A stretch of 64,000 nt of DNA from positions 1,674,001 through 1,738,000 of the forward strand of contig MCGE01000006.1 in NCBI GenBank assembly GCA_002105175.1, in the 5' to 3' direction. The first letter of the stretch is position 1. The number at the start of each line of letters is the position of its first letter. This document shows, piece after piece, positions 37,977-51,774 of the stretch. A model generated the notes under the pieces. That model was given only the letters and a program-made list of their open reading frames with translations. It searched no databases and was not told the DNA's origin. A program made the translations under genes and the position numbers. The DNA is from Absidia repens (Eukaryota > Mucoromycota > Mucoromycetes > Mucorales > Cunninghamellaceae).

Positions 37977-38431
37977 ATGAACGACGAAGTTACGTATTCT
38001 ACTGTAAGTGTGTTACTGATATCCACGTTTTTTGCAGAAATAAGCTCACGTTTTGTTTTAGGATACAGTACAGGCAGTGATGAAGTCAGCTTGGAAAGAT
38101 CCTCGCACTAAAGGTAACGAAAAGATTCTGTTCATAGTATGAAAAACTGACGTTCTTTTCTTTTTTTTAATGGTATTGGGGTGATGGTACAAAAAGCGAA
38201 CTCACAGGCTGTACAACTGTCAGCTGAATTCTTCAAACTCTTTACTATAGGTATGATATTGAAAATAATGAACAAACTTGACCTAACCCTTCATTCCCTT
38301 CTTTTTTTCCCTAAACAATAGAGGCAATCCATCGCGCGTCAGAAGAAGCCAAGCAGATCTCTGATCGTAGTGATGAAGTCCAAGTGGAACATCTCGAAAG
38401 GATCCTACCCCAACTTTTGCTGGACTTTTAG
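37977..38431 (+). CDS. CENP-X / MHF2 histone-fold protein
   Basis: Small histone-fold protein that pairs with CENP-S (MHF1) at kinetochores and with FANCM/Mph1 at stalled forks. Four exons: 37977-38003, 38062-38113, 38197-38250, 38322-38431; 80 residues, the normal family length. Key stretches: VQAVMKSAWKDPRTKANSQA, AVQLSAEFFKLFTIEAIHRA and the nearly invariant C-terminal EHLERILPQLLLDF. All introns are 55-85 bp with GT..AG borders. It is the second kinetochore-linked gene in the window besides DAD1. It is convergent with the Pro/Gln-rich gene. A CA-rich microsatellite lies just after the stop. Confidence 0.93.
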
Positions 38432-38754
38432 GTGGACCCCCCTCCCTGTAGCTTAGTCGATACAGACGCACACGCATACACATACACACACATATGGTCA
38501 CACATAGCACATACACATACACACAGACACACCTGCACATACTTTAGGAATATATATATATATCCCACCTCCTACCCCTTTTTTTTCAAATTGAAACTAT
38601 ATAATAAAATATACAGGATTTTTTTTTATATTTGATTTTTATTTGATGTGTTGACTGATGAATGACAAAAAAAAAAAGTGAATGATAAGACTACAAAGAC
38701 ATAGATATTATACCCTACACTATAAACTAAGAAATACTACTACATAGAAACTAA
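38432..38754. other. Convergent 3' gap with CA-rich microsatellite
   Basis: Between the CENP-X and Pro/Gln-rich stops. An interrupted CA/CACATA tract spans about 38465-38535, followed by a short TA repeat (about 38552-38562) and AATAAA-like sequence near 38603. Confidence 0.6.
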
Positions 38755-40466
38755 TTAGCCGCTTCTTGGCCCATGTGGCTGTGCGCGTCGATGTCGTGGT
38801 GAATAGAATGCCTGTTGTTGTTGTTGCTGTTGTAAAGGATCCCCACCATAAAACGTAGATTGTTTTGACCCAGGTCCCATTTTGAGTAACGGATCAGAGT
38901 TTATCCAAGGTTGTTGTTGTTGTTGTTGTTGTTGTTGCTGAATCGGAGGATTGCCATTTTCCATTAATTCGTCGCGGGCATACATGCTGAATCTGGAGGG
39001 TCGCGTGCCATAATCGTACGGAGGTCGTTCTAAAGCGGGTGGTGGTGGTGGTGGCATCATGGACCGTTGATCCATTCATCGTCCTTATCATCTCCACCAT
39101 CGGCATAGTATGGTGGACGTTGTTGATGATGATGACCAAAAGAAGGCGGGGCGCCCATAGGCAAACCTCGGCTGCTGTTATTGGTTTGATGTTGAGGATA
39201 TCTGAGTGTCGGATAAAACGATGCACTGGGAGGTGGAAAAGGAAACATGGGTGGTGGTGGTGGCCGCGGGGGTCCGTCCATCATCAAGTTGCCATCATTG
39301 TACATTTGTCGTCGTCTTTGTCGCATAGTGTTGAGTCCACTCATCTCATCCATCTCATCCATCTCGTCACTTCCACTGTCATCGTCACCATTCATCATAT
39401 TGTTGTTTGTATCAAGTAAAGGATCATTATGCATTCTTGGGCCAAATGGAGGAGGCGGAGGAGGTCTATCAAACATCTGAGGAGGTGGTGGAGGAGGAAT
39501 AGGTAGCTTGGCCATCATCGACGAAAATATGGATGGTGGAGGAAACATCATAGGTTGCTGTAAATAGTATGGGGTGTCATTATTGTTGTCAGGAAGCGAT
39601 GTTGCGCGAGGTAAACTTTTGCTGCGATGCCTTCTGAATCGTGGGTGACGAAATCCATCCTCTGGGCGCCTTTGTTCAGGTAGAGACCGATGCGATAAAG
39701 AGGCAAAATCCGAAGGTTGTGGTGGTGCTCCGAATGGATCATATGAATAAGGGTAACGTTGTTGCTGTTGTTGTTGACGTTTGCTGTTGCTGTCTTCCCA
39801 TGGTTGCGTTGTTGCTGCTGCTGCTGCTGACGCTGCTGCTGCATTGTAGCTTTGCCACATGTATTCCACGTTTTGCATCCGTACATGTAAGACATGCAAA
39901 TGATATTTGAGCTGAGTATTTTCCTCCAGAACCCGATCACGTTCCCTACTTGTCTGATCCAGTTGTTCTTTCACCATAAAAAGTTCAGTCAGTTGGTCCT
40001 TGTGCTTCTTGAGTGATGGTGGCGGTTGTTGTATATTGCCTTTTTTGTTGCCTTCTGCCTTGAGTGCTTGTTGGTGATATAGATATTGTTGATGGTCATA
40101 ATCATACGCACTGCTTGACCTGCTCATCGTCGGTGTCTTTTTCTGGTTGTTGGTGCTGTTTGCTGTAGTGGCAGTATTTGATTGAGTTGGATCGGGTGAG
40201 TCTGGGTAATGGTCATTAGTAATGTTAACGTCCTTCGTTTTCGAAGAATGGCGATGTTGTTTCCAGGACGGCACAGAATGCTTTGGCTTGGGTGGTGTCG
40301 GTTGTCGTTTGGGGGTATATCCCGAAAGTGATTCTTCGGTTTGTCCATAATGGTGATCTAGTTGCTGCTGCTGTTCATGTTGATGGTGGTGCACATCAAG
40401 AGAAGGTTGATCTTGCAGTAACTGATGTTGTACTGGTGGCGAGCTGAGTGTAACTTTAGTAGCCAT
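38755..40466 (-). CDS. Pro/Gln/Asp-rich orphan protein with a short coiled coil; probable one-base frame break
   Basis: Not recognised. The first frame runs from MATKVTLSSPPVQHQ (40466) to a TGA near 39057 (469 residues). An overlapping frame continues directly with MDQRSMMPPPPPPALERPPY and a Q10 tract to the stop at 38755. Adding one A to the AA at 39075-39076 (minus-strand GATGAATGG) fuses them as DEMDQRSMM, giving about 570 residues. The style is the same on both sides, so I treat it as one gene. Features: His/Gln-rich N-terminus; a coiled coil near residues 160-205 (LTELFMVKEQLDQTSRERDR); polyalanine; several PPPPPP runs with PPPFGP- and PPPMFPFPPP-like ligands of the SH3/EVH1 type; an acidic SDEMDEMDEM block. 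It could be an actin- or polarity-linked adaptor, but this is only compositional. Confidence 0.65.
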
Positions 40467-41759
40467 TACACCCTAAGTTGGATAGAAGTAAAACAGTGGC
40501 GTCTTAAGAGATATAAAAAATCAAAAAAAAATAATAGAGAAAAAAAAATTGGGTAAAAAGAAAAGGGAATCTCACTTTTTTTTTATTTTTTTATTTGTGT
40601 CATGAGGCTTTCTCTCGCTCCCCCTTTTTTCCTTATTTGGGCACCCGCTTTTTTCTTCTTTTTTTTCCCTCGGGCTCCAAACCGATATGAAAGAAAAGCT
40701 TGCCCTTTTCCAATAATTAAAAAAAAAATTACTCTAGTGAGGTCATGTTGGTATCATTTTCATAATATCATCAGCCTGCATGGGCAATACTACGATAGGT
40801 CAACCACGTGAACTGACCGTCGCTACAGTTAGCTCCATTACTAGATCTCACCCGATCAGCCTCTTTTAAATCCCGGGTTTTTCGCTTTAAAAGGAGGATG
40901 ACAAACTGGATCTTCATAGTGAAGGCTACGCAAAAACAAAACACAAAAAAAAACAAAAAATCGAAAATAGGGGATATCATACCGTTGACTATTTCATCGG
41001 ATTACTAATAGCGTTCTCCTTCCCTTTGTAACTGCCCAGCATACACATATTTTCTTAGTTTACGGTCTTAAATTCGAATGGTTTAAAAAATACACCATTA
41101 TCAAGCAGATATATGTTTTTTTATCTATTTCGAACAATTTGTTGTACACACTCACGTACACACAATGAAACAAACTATATTTTCTTTTTGTGTACCAATT
41201 ACATTTTCCATTCAACGGGGCGTACTTTCGGTGAGATGATCGTGCTCCCACCCGGGTTAATAGTTATATTCATGCGGCAGTCCTCGATTGTTGAAACACC
41301 GACCGACGAGTGTCTTGGACTCGACCAACTACTCTAGTGTATTATACAGTACTGTGCTGTACATCGAGTTAAATCAAAGTGTACTCGGTGAGTTTGACGT
41401 TAGTGAGTTCATGCAGGGCATTTCGCATGAATTCGTTTAAATAGTTTTTGCCAAGTTTCTGTATGTATATGTTGTAAGCTGGCGACAGAGGCCATGTTTA
41501 AAATTAACTTTGCATACATCAGTGACATTTAACTTCGAGATTTCACAGAGATGCTTTTCCTCTCTCTCTCCTCCGCCATACATATTCTGTGCATTAGTAA
41601 CTCAGGGACATGAAAAGCGGCATTATTCACTACCAATTTGTTTAAATTTCCGCTCAAAGCCACAAATCCACCAGGCGGCGTTTTATTTCCTCCTGCTAAA
41701 ATAAAAAAAAATAAAACATATTTTTTCTTCCCTTTCCACACTATTTATTTTTCTTCAAT
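40467..41759. promoter_or_regulatory. Divergent 1.3-kb intergenic region, Pro-rich gene / LTV1
   Basis: Between two outward-facing starts. It holds several long A/T homopolymers (40560-40720) and a CACGTG at about 40806-40811 that is not followed by the dispersed-repeat core. T-rich sequence precedes the LTV1 ATG. No gene or RNA recognised. Confidence 0.4.
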
Positions 41760-43883
41760 ATGCCAAAGAAAGGATTTATCGATCGCAAAAGTGCCAAACA
41801 TTATCATGTTGTTCATCGATCTCAAAAGGATCCTTTGATCAATGACTCCGATGCCTCTTCTCGAGTCTTGCAAGAAGTGGTCCCTCCAAACATGCTCAAG
41901 GTAAGCGACCCTCCCTCCTTTTGGATAGATCAGGTCTTTTCCTCTATCTTGTTAATCACTGATTCAATTTTTTTGTTTTTTTCTCAATAGCATAAAACAC
42001 CTGAAGAACTTCAAAAACTCAGTGCTCGACCTACAAAGCTGACCCAGGACGAAATTGATCAGTAAGTATAAAAAGAAGGTGAAGGAGCTAGGTAAATATG
42101 AACTAATGTGGGGCTATGATATGAATAGACGAGTTGGACAAGCCGCCTTACACGGTGTATACTTTGACGATGCCGAATACGATTATATGCAACATATGAA
42201 ACCTATTGGTGCGACCGACGCTGTGTTTTTGGAAGCACCAGGTACTCGCAAGGAAAAGGCGCCGGGTGGTCGTCGTGATGGTGGACTGTTATTCCGTGAT
42301 GATGTGGAAGCTGACAGTGGCAGTACTGGGGAAGGACTGTTTGACAAGGTGAACGATAAAAAGAACCCCAACTTGTTTGAAATGCCAGCAGGTGTACTAC
42401 CATCCTCTATTGAACTCGACAAAGGCATCACGACCCAACAAACTGGCTTGGAAGGTGGATTGCAACCTGACATGGATCCTCGCCTTCGTGAAGTTTTGGA
42501 AGCATTGGAAGATGAAGAATATGTCGAAGACGATCTCGAAGACTTCTTTGGTGACTTGAACGACGATACCATGGAAGCCTACGACCCTGAAGAAGACGAA
42601 GAGGAATATTACGATGACTCAGACGCTGAATATGAAGAATACGAAGAAGAATATGAAGATCATGAAGTCGATGGACCTGTGGACCCTGAAAATTACGATT
42701 GGCAAGCTGCATTTAACAAGTAAGGGATCTAAATACATTGTGAAAATGAAATGGAATACTAATGATGGTTTTTTTTTCTTCTCGCTTTTGTAGATTCAAA
42801 AAGAATCAATCTCGTGGTGGTGGATCTGATGACGAATTTGATGATGATGATGACAGACAATCGAAAGGCACTGGATTCTCTATATCCTCATCAGCAATGC
42901 ATCGTACTGCCCAACTCCGTGCACTTGATGATCGTTTCGAAAGGGTAGGAAACACTGGAAAGAAAAACAAGACAGCTTAGTTCAAACACTAACCAACTAA
43001 ATGCTTTTATAAATACAATAGATTGAAGAAGAATACTTACAAGATGATGACGAAGACGAAGAATATTTGGAAGATGCGGAAGAACGTGCAGATTTCGAAT
43101 CAATTCTAGACGACTTTTTGGACAAGTATGAAGTGGTAGGCAACAAACTGGCCCCTCGCTTGGAAGGTGATGATTCTGCACAAAAACTGGATGCTATTCG
43201 TGGCGCTTTTGATACCCTCCGCATTGTGGACAACGAAGAACAACGGGAATTACAACAACAAGAACGACGCGAACGTGCTCTGGTGACATCAAAAACCAAG
43301 GAACCTGAATCTCTATGGGCTCGACCTGAACAACGCAAACATCAAACCTGGGATTGTCAAAGTGTGATCTCTACTTACTCCAACTTGGAAAACCATCCTC
43401 ATTTGATCTCAGACCGTGGCCCCAAGAAGAAGATCTCCATTGATCCCAAAACTGGTATGCCCATCTTGGTGGAAAACAACAATCGCAAGTCCCAACGAAA
43501 GAGCAAGTTGCGATACAGTGATGCCCATTCAGATGATGAAGAACAAAATGATGACAACGACGACGAAGAAGACGAGGAAGAAGAAGAAGAACGTGCCAAT
43601 TTGGGTGAACGTCGCTCCAAGGCAGAAACTAAGGAACAAAAGAAGGAGCGAAAACAAGCTATCAAGGACGCAAAAAAGGTAATCATCAAAAGAGGGAAAA
43701 AGAGAAAGTATGTGGAGCTCACCATGTCAGTACTAATTTACTCTTTGCTTGTCTTTTTATTATTATTAGAACCGTCGTGAAGAAAAGAAATCCACAAAGG
43801 CAGCCTTCAAGTCTGAAGAAAATCGACAACGCCAAACTCTCCTTCAACAACGCAAAGCTAAGGCTGTCCAACATATTATGTAG
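41760..43883 (+). CDS. LTV1: Ltv1, 40S ribosomal subunit biogenesis factor
   Basis: Late pre-40S assembly factor that chaperones small-subunit head proteins and is released before export/maturation. Six exons: 41760-41900, 41991-42061, 42129-42719, 42794-42944, 43022-43678, 43770-43883; 574 residues. It opens with MPKKGFIDRKSAKHYHVVHR followed by SQKDPL, the signature N-terminus of Ltv1. YDYMQHMKPIG follows at the start of exon 3. A long Asp/Glu-rich middle is interrupted by SAMHRTAQLRALDDRFER, then DFLDKYEVVG. The C-terminus is Lys/Arg-rich (KKERKQAIKDAKKNRREEKK) and ends with a conserved short helix. All splice phases match. The CK1-type regulatory serines known in yeast were not assigned. 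Confidence 0.93.
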
Positions 43884-45979
43884 TTTAGCTTATCCTCACT
43901 TCCCTCCCATTTCATCATGCATATATCTCTATTGTTATTATTATATATTATTCATCAATATTCTTCATAGTGTATAGTTTTTTTTTGTTTTTATTATTAT
44001 TAGTTGAACCCAAATCGTTTTTTTGATCATTGTTTCTTATATTAGAATAGCATACATCTTTTTTTTTTTTACTTTTTAAATAAATAAATAAAAAACTTTA
44101 TTTACATACTACTCTTATCTTTATATTATGATCATACACTGATTTCAAACGTCATAGTAATGATAATAAATGGCTGATAGTGATGTGCTGGTATCGGGAT
44201 AAAAGGGCTGCTGAATAGTGTACTACAGTGATTTTTTTTCGTTTGAACGTCTTTATTTTGATGGTGATAATCAATAGATATTATAATGCAATAAATCACA
44301 TTACCATTCCAATGGTTGGTAGTTTTCCCTTTCAGATCTATCAAGGGTATACAAAAATAATACGCAAATTAAGTGGCAAGGCCTCACAAAAGATAAAAAA
44401 AAAACGAATTCAAATTCCGCCCACGTGAAATTTTTATTTACTCCCAGCTTTATTATTTTACTCCTTTTCTTTTCTTTTTCGTTTTTTTCTTCTTTAATTC
44501 TTCGCGATTGTGGCTCCTAGAAGGTCCTGGTGGCTTTAGATTAGTGTCAGGGCTAGTTTAGAAGGGGTTTCAGAACAGGGATTACAACATGCATGGGGAA
44601 CCCTTTCATTTTGGATCTAGGATTTAGAGCAACCTTTAATTGACTTCCGGAAACCTTCATTAGATTAGTTTAGTATTTAGTTCGTCCATAATTTGTATCT
44701 ATATATAAATAAATATATCTCTTATGATATCCTTCAATGAAAAATGTCCCATTAGTTTCGTTCGTGTGTTGTGCAAGAGATCCCGTTTTTACTACCATTA
44801 CGCCTTTTGGCCAGCGTTGAACGTTGTTGTGCTTCAATAAAATTATTTTAGCCTTCCTTATGTCTTGTGTAATAAGTATATTAGACCCTTTTTTACAATC
44901 TGTCCTTTAGATTAGTGTTGTCCACTTTTCAAATTTCTCATTAGTCTCTGTCCATTCTTCCTCCCATCAATCTCTGCAATAAATTCCTTGTTGCAATGAG
45001 TCCCGTTCGTTTAGTTTTAATAATTACCATATGATTCAATAAACTATGCCTTTTTTTGTTAATAACCCTTCTCTGACCCATAGGATAGTGAATAATGTCG
45101 CTATTGTAGCATTCTAATTCACCCGCTAAGACTACTCCCCCCCCACCACCAACTCAAAGACTCAGGAATTGGTTAGCAGTTTTAGATCGTTTACTATTAA
45201 ACATTCATGTAAATGGGTCTATATTTGCTGTGCATGTATTCCCTCCCGCAGAGACTTGCTGATTGGTTGACAGTTTTAGGTCACTTATATAAGAAACTTG
45301 ACCCTATTTCCACTTTACTATCCATGTTAATCGACCTAGATATTAGTAATATAGTAGACTCTTTTAAAACAGACCTTGCATCTTCTATGACATGCCTTAT
45401 CACTGGACACTTCTATCTAAAGAAACATGTCTTTTGTAAGCACCCCATATAAATATATTTTTTCGACAGTACAAACACGCCCCTAAAATCAATCCCGCAT
45501 AATATAATAGTCCAAAACAATCGGTTCATAAGATACTGTAAAATAAGATAGTTTATTGAAAATATATAGTTACTATTCTAAATATCAAATAATTTTGTCC
45601 TTTAAGTCTATATCCTGCTTGTTAATAAAAGTGTGATAAACCAAAAAAAAAAAAAGGAAGAGATAAACTACGGCGAGAGAAATGGTTGTAGTTTTTGATA
45701 GAGAATTCTGCATCTATATCGATAAATAAATCTGCTTTTACATCAATAACAACTACCATTTAGATTTACTGCTGTTTCGATAGTGTTCCAAATCAATGAG
45801 TAATGAAGGAAGAGTAGCTACCCGTTTTTTCATGGAAGAGGGGATCTAAAGTGAAGAAAGAAAAGGAAAAAAAAAAAATTACTCAAATTTTTAAAAGGAA
45901 TCCAAAGGCTTTATTGTAATAAAAAAATGGCATAAATGACTGAAAATGAATAAAGGGCAAGCGGAAGGGGAAGATAATG
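43884..45979. other. Intergenic 2.1 kb, mostly repeat copy E
   Basis: LTV1 3' region with AATAAA words near 44080-44092, then repeat copy E (about 44370-45450), then AT-rich sequence to the YPT7 stop. No gene supported. Confidence 0.5.
44370..45450 (+). repeat. Dispersed CACGTG-core repeat, copy E
   Basis: CACGTG at 44422-44427; TTAGATTAGTGTCAGGGCTA near 44536-44555; core GCATGGGGAACCCTTTCATT at 44591-44610; then successive AATAAA hexamers near 44708, 44836, 44979 and 45038, each closing a TTAGT...CTTGT-type module. The tail CTATTGTAGC near 45100 and ATTGGTTGACAGTTTTAGGT near 45262 also occur, diverged, in copy F. Confidence 0.8.
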
Positions 45980-47239
<1,260 letters not shown>

Positions 47240-47763
47240 ATTTTGGAGAAAAAGAGACGGAGAAGGAAGAAAAAGAAAAAGTAAGGTTTTGAAAACCCAG
47301 AAAAAAGAAGAAAAAAAAAAGAAAGGATCCTCAAATGTATCACGTTTTTTTACGGGTGCTGCGGAGCTTGAACCCACTTCTTGGTGCCTCTACCTACAAC
47401 GGTTTTTTACAGCGTGACACAAAATGACAGGTTAAAAAAAAATGGAGACGCATAACATATATCAACAGAAAGAAGGAGATAGAATATATGTGTTTGTATG
47501 AAAGGCAACAACAGTCATTCCTGGTGATGCGTGACAAAAGACAATGCAAAAATAGGGGGAAATAAGCATGTATTTTTTATTCAAATAGAGAAGGTAAAAA
47601 GAAAAGAGAAATAAAAGTAATAATAATAATATATAAAGAGAATAAAGAGGAGAGATATATACTAAATAAATAAAATAAGAATATGATGCTAACTACTGAC
47701 GACTATGTAAGAGAGAATGACTAACTAACTAGGAGGGAGAGTATGAGATGTGACAAAATTTTG
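47240..47763. other. Intergenic, YPT7 upstream and KH-gene 3' region
   Basis: About 520 bp. Near 47340-47400 there is a GGTTCAAG-containing segment with some T-arm character on the minus strand but no complete cloverleaf. AT-rich, AATAAA-containing sequence at 47580-47680 probably belongs to the KH-gene transcript end on the minus strand or to convergent signals. Confidence 0.4.
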
Positions 47764-48173
47764 CTAGTGTAAATCCATACCAGGTGGAGGTCGGCTGGCT
47801 TTGTGCTGCTGCTGTTGTCGGAGTCTATCCTCATCCTTCGTCTTTCCATCAGACAACGAGATATTATCCAAGAGACTTTGCATTACAAATTCTATATATA
47901 TATATAAAGGAGAGGAGGGGTTTAGTTATCATCATTTTTCACGTTTACACACATATTCCCTGTCTCTCTCATTGACCATTTTGTTATTTTTTCTAGTTCG
48001 TACCTTCGTTACCTCCACTGCTAAATAATCCAGCACTTGACGGTGGTGATTGATGATGATGGGTAGTTGACGTTGAGAGAGAATAGCCAAAGTTTCCAGG
48101 GAATCCAGAAGACGTGGTGTGGTGGAATGGAGGAAGAGGGTGATGTCCGGGTGCGGTATGTTGCTGCTGCTGC

Positions 48174-48208
<35 letters not shown>

Positions 48209-51200
48209 AAAGTGAGATTCCAGTAAAGGTTCCGGCATTGATTTACTTGATTTCAGTGTTTGTTTGGGAATTGAATGGTTATCATCATCATAAGGATTGA
48301 AACCACGAGGAGGAGGGCCTGGTGGAGGTTGGTACCGTGGTGTTTCGCCCATCATGGTAGAAAACGGTGGATTCAAAAACGATGCCATATTGGGTTCACC
48401 AGAAGAAGTCGCAAAAGCATTATCGCTCAACGGTCGCATAGTAGAAGGATTGTCAACAAAAGAGCGTGGTTGCTGTTGTTGCTGCTGCTGTTGCTGTTGT
48501 TGCTGCAATTGCGGTGATCGTTTCGTCGTGTGATGTCCAGTAGTTGATGTCGACCAAATATCTGAAGCTGCTCCAGAGGATGAAGATCCTTCTCGTTGAT
48601 GTGAGGGAGTTGCCGTGGGTGATCCGCCGCCGCTGCTGCTACCGCCGCCGCCAAACATTCCAAAGCCAGGTCCGCCTAGAGACATTCCCATACGTTGGTA
48701 GCGATAGTTTGCCAAAATCACCTTTTCCTGTTCTGTCAAATCCATCGGTGCATCAAAAATAGCTCGCAAGTTATTTTCAGAGATATTCTGCCCAGGTACT
48801 TTCCAACTTGAGTCCAAAGAGCCGGGTGCCCCTGAAGGAGTAAGAGGTGGTGGTGGTGCTGAGATCGTTGGAGCTGGACCTGAAGGGCTTGTTTCTGTTG
48901 AAGGTGGTGGATATGCTCCAAATGGCATCATGGGATAGGCCATGGAAGCTGCTGAATGGGGCCCACCCATCAAGGAAGAACTTGTGTTCATCATTGGCAT
49001 CACTGGTTTTGTTGTATCAGCCAAGAATCTGTCAGCAGCAGGTACATCTAAATTAACAAAACCAAAAAAAAAAAGGTAAGAGATCATAGCATGTCATCAC
49101 TTATAAATATATGTATATATACCTGAGAAACGAGTAGGCGAAGAGGAAGAAGGGTCTTGGGAGTATCGAGGAGCCATAACAGGCTTTGGAGGCAGGAACG
49201 ATGCAGGGAATTTTTGTTCATAAAAAGCCACATTCTTGGATTTGAGGTAAGAGGTAAGCACATTCAAAGCAGCCGAAAAAGTATCCATAAGCGTGTTGTG
49301 CAGAACCAATAAGATGTCATCGGGGCAGTAACGATCAGGGTAAGAGCCAACATTAATAGCATATTCTTGTTGAAGTCGACCCACCACAGTATGCTTAAAG
49401 TCGTCTGATTCCAAAAGAGCTGTCAACTCATCAGTGCGGGGCGCACGAAGTTCGTAATCACGGGGAACCACGGATTGCACCATACCCATTGCCAATTCAA
49501 TTTGCGCATCAGGACCCACCAAAACAACATCATCCGATGCCAATTCACAGTCAGGCCATAAAATACGGGTGTTCGTCTTTTTGCCAATGTCTTCGGTGAA
49601 AAAGGTACTTTGATCATGAGCGAGGTGGCGTTGAAGTCGGAAGGGAATAGGGACGGTACGAGTCACATAATCACGGTCCTTGGGATGAATCAGTTCCATC
49701 ACCGCATGTCGCAAATTGTCGAGGTTGATCTGGTTTTTCATCGGTGTGCGGGCCACCACGTTGTCTTCATTGTCGTAATAACCACCAAGAGAGGCAAATT
49801 CTTCCGTGTTGGAAAACTTGACATAGACACCATATTTTTTCATGATCCGCTGGATGTTTTTCCCGCCTACACCAATGATCCGCTTGTGGTACGCCTCGGG
49901 CACAAAAAACGAGATTTCTGCCGGTAGTTCTTCTTGAAGCAATGTCAGTCCATCCAAGACCTTGGTAAAACTTGTACTATCCACTTCAATCACAAAGTTG
50001 TAGTCGCTGGCCAAAGGCATAAACCGAATCTTGGCACCTGTCGTTTTCATGATCTTGTTGATTTTGCCATTTTTCTTGCCACTGATAAAATCGCGTTGTT
50101 CATTGGCGGATTCCACACGGAAAATAGTGCCTTGGTGGAAGGGTTTCAAAAAGGCCATTTCTTGCAGTCGTTGATAGACATTTCGGATCGCACGTTCGGT
50201 TCCCATCACTTCAATACATCCAGGTTCCATTTTATACACGACTTGCGCACCAGACACTTGAGACAGTTGAGATACCATTGTTGCCAAATTGCTGGTGGAT
50301 TCAAAGAAGGAATGCGAAGCACCGTTAGCATTAAAGATAAGCCCATCATGATCATTAAAGAAAAAGATAGCTTCATAAATACTGCAGGCTACAAAGTTAA
50401 TGGCACGGAGCGTTCGTTCAGCATTCACCCGGTTTTCGGCATACACAGAAATAGAATCATCACCAGATCCAAGAGGAGGGAATCCAACAAATGAGCCTTG
50501 AAATGGAAAGAAAAAAATGAAAGGAAGGTCAATGATATGATGATCCCTGATGTAAAAAGAAGAAGCAAACCGTTCTTACCATTATCATGCATAATTTTGC
50601 GGATTTCATCCTTACGGTGGAGAAGCATCCAATCCAATTTCTGCGCCGCAATCTTGATTGATTTGTGATACATCGATTTCGCCTACAAAAAGAAAAGGTG
50701 AGGAGGGACGAATTGAGCGATTAGGAAAGTTTCCTTTGGGATAACTGGCGCTACTTACCTTTTGAGATATCAATTTGTTCAACATGTCCTTGACACGGGT
50801 AACATTGGAAGCATCACCGGTGATATACACATCAGAGCCATCTTCGTCCTCACCATGGACAGTGGTGGCGGCAGCAAAAGGTGAAGGGAAATAAATGTTG
50901 GTACAAGTTTCTTCAATGATCGGATGTAAGCCAGTTCGTTTGCGTCCACCAATCAAGTATTGAAACTTCAAAGGCATACGAACAATATCAGAGCGTGCTC
51001 CAGCCTACATGATATTAATGAACAGAGACGAAGGAAAGGAAAAAAAAAAAAAAAGGTGAGCGGAACCAAACTATGGGAAACTAGGCGGAGTTGTAAACGG
51101 GAATCGTTCTATTTTTCCTTACATTTTCGTCCAGTAGCACCAGTAGCCTGACACGGCATTTTTCAGCGTCTTCGGGTACACCAGTGATCGTCAATGAAGC

Positions 51201-51774
51201 CGTATGATCGGACGCAAAACAAGATTGATGAGCTTCGGGAGGAGTGATTCGGACGGTTGTGTTGGTGTCTTTTGCGATCGCATCACATTGATCTTGCGTG
51301 GGGCATTCGGTCGATGGCACGGGCAAAACGAGATCGATCTATTTAGTGTGTAAGAGAGATAAGAAGTGTCAATATTTCTTTTTGGGGAGGGGGTAGATGG
51401 GAGAGGAAGAGAAGGTGTGTTACCTTAATAGGACAATGAAGTAGGAGCTCGCTTCTAGCGGTGGCGAGCGAACGCAACGAGCCAGTCAAAGTCAAGTTGT
51501 AATCGGTAGGTGTATCAACAAGAGTATGTTTGGTGGAAGAAGACGGTTTATCATTGGTGGAGACAGTGATATCGCACTGTGTGCTTGTCTTGATTTTTTG
51601 GCAGGTATCCTGGAGTTCGGATAACATGAGAGAATGTTCGTCTTCTTTTCTACAGAGGTCATATTGCTGGGATGCGCATGGGGCATAACAAAAGGATAAA
51701 GCAGCTGATGTATCAATAGAAGAGGATGCTGTTGTTGCTGGTAGTGTTGCCATCCTTGTTGTAACAGGGTCCAT
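47764..51774 (-). CDS. Multi-KH-domain RNA-binding protein with polyglutamine C-terminus
   Basis: Seven exons in gene order: 51424-51774, 51123-51338, 50759-51004, 50580-50682, 49123-50496, 48004-49047, 47764-47891; 1153 residues, all phases consistent. KH-type signatures are visible at about residues 205-225 (YLIGGRKRTGLHPIIEET), about 445 (ISGKKNGKINKIMKTTGAKI) and about 510-530 (RIIGVGGKNIQRIMKKYGV). The conserved block AAQKLDWMLLHRKDEIRKIM lies between the first and second. The C-terminal 390 residues are disordered: Pro/Gly/Ser-rich, a Q12 and a Q16 tract, and EQEKVILANYRYQRMG as a possible short motif. The layout resembles fungal KH proteins of the yeast YLL032C type and, more distantly, Bicaudal-C. 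A role in mRNA binding or granule formation is likely but inferred. It is divergent from GET3. Confidence 0.85.
48172..48210. repeat. Polyglutamine-coding trinucleotide repeat (CTG/TTG on plus strand)
   Basis: CTGCTGCTG followed by TTGCTG units encode the longer Gln tract of the KH-domain protein on the minus strand. A second, shorter tract lies at about 48470-48510. Both mix CAG and CAA, which limits slippage. Confidence 0.85.

Noticed and set aside
40800..40815. CACGTG in the Pro-rich/LTV1 gap as another repeat copy.
   Set aside because: The core and AATAAA modules do not follow at the family spacing; probably an independent E-box word.
47340..47420. Minus-strand segment GTGGGTTCAAGCTCCGC looks like a tRNA T-arm.
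   Set aside because: The conserved C after the loop is T and no matching 5' acceptor strand or D/anticodon arms are found within 100 bp; at most a degenerate fragment.
49610..50494. Long plus-strand frames opposite the KH-domain gene.
   Set aside because: Shadow of the 1.37-kb KH exon; the minus-strand frame carries the GxxG motifs and consistent introns.
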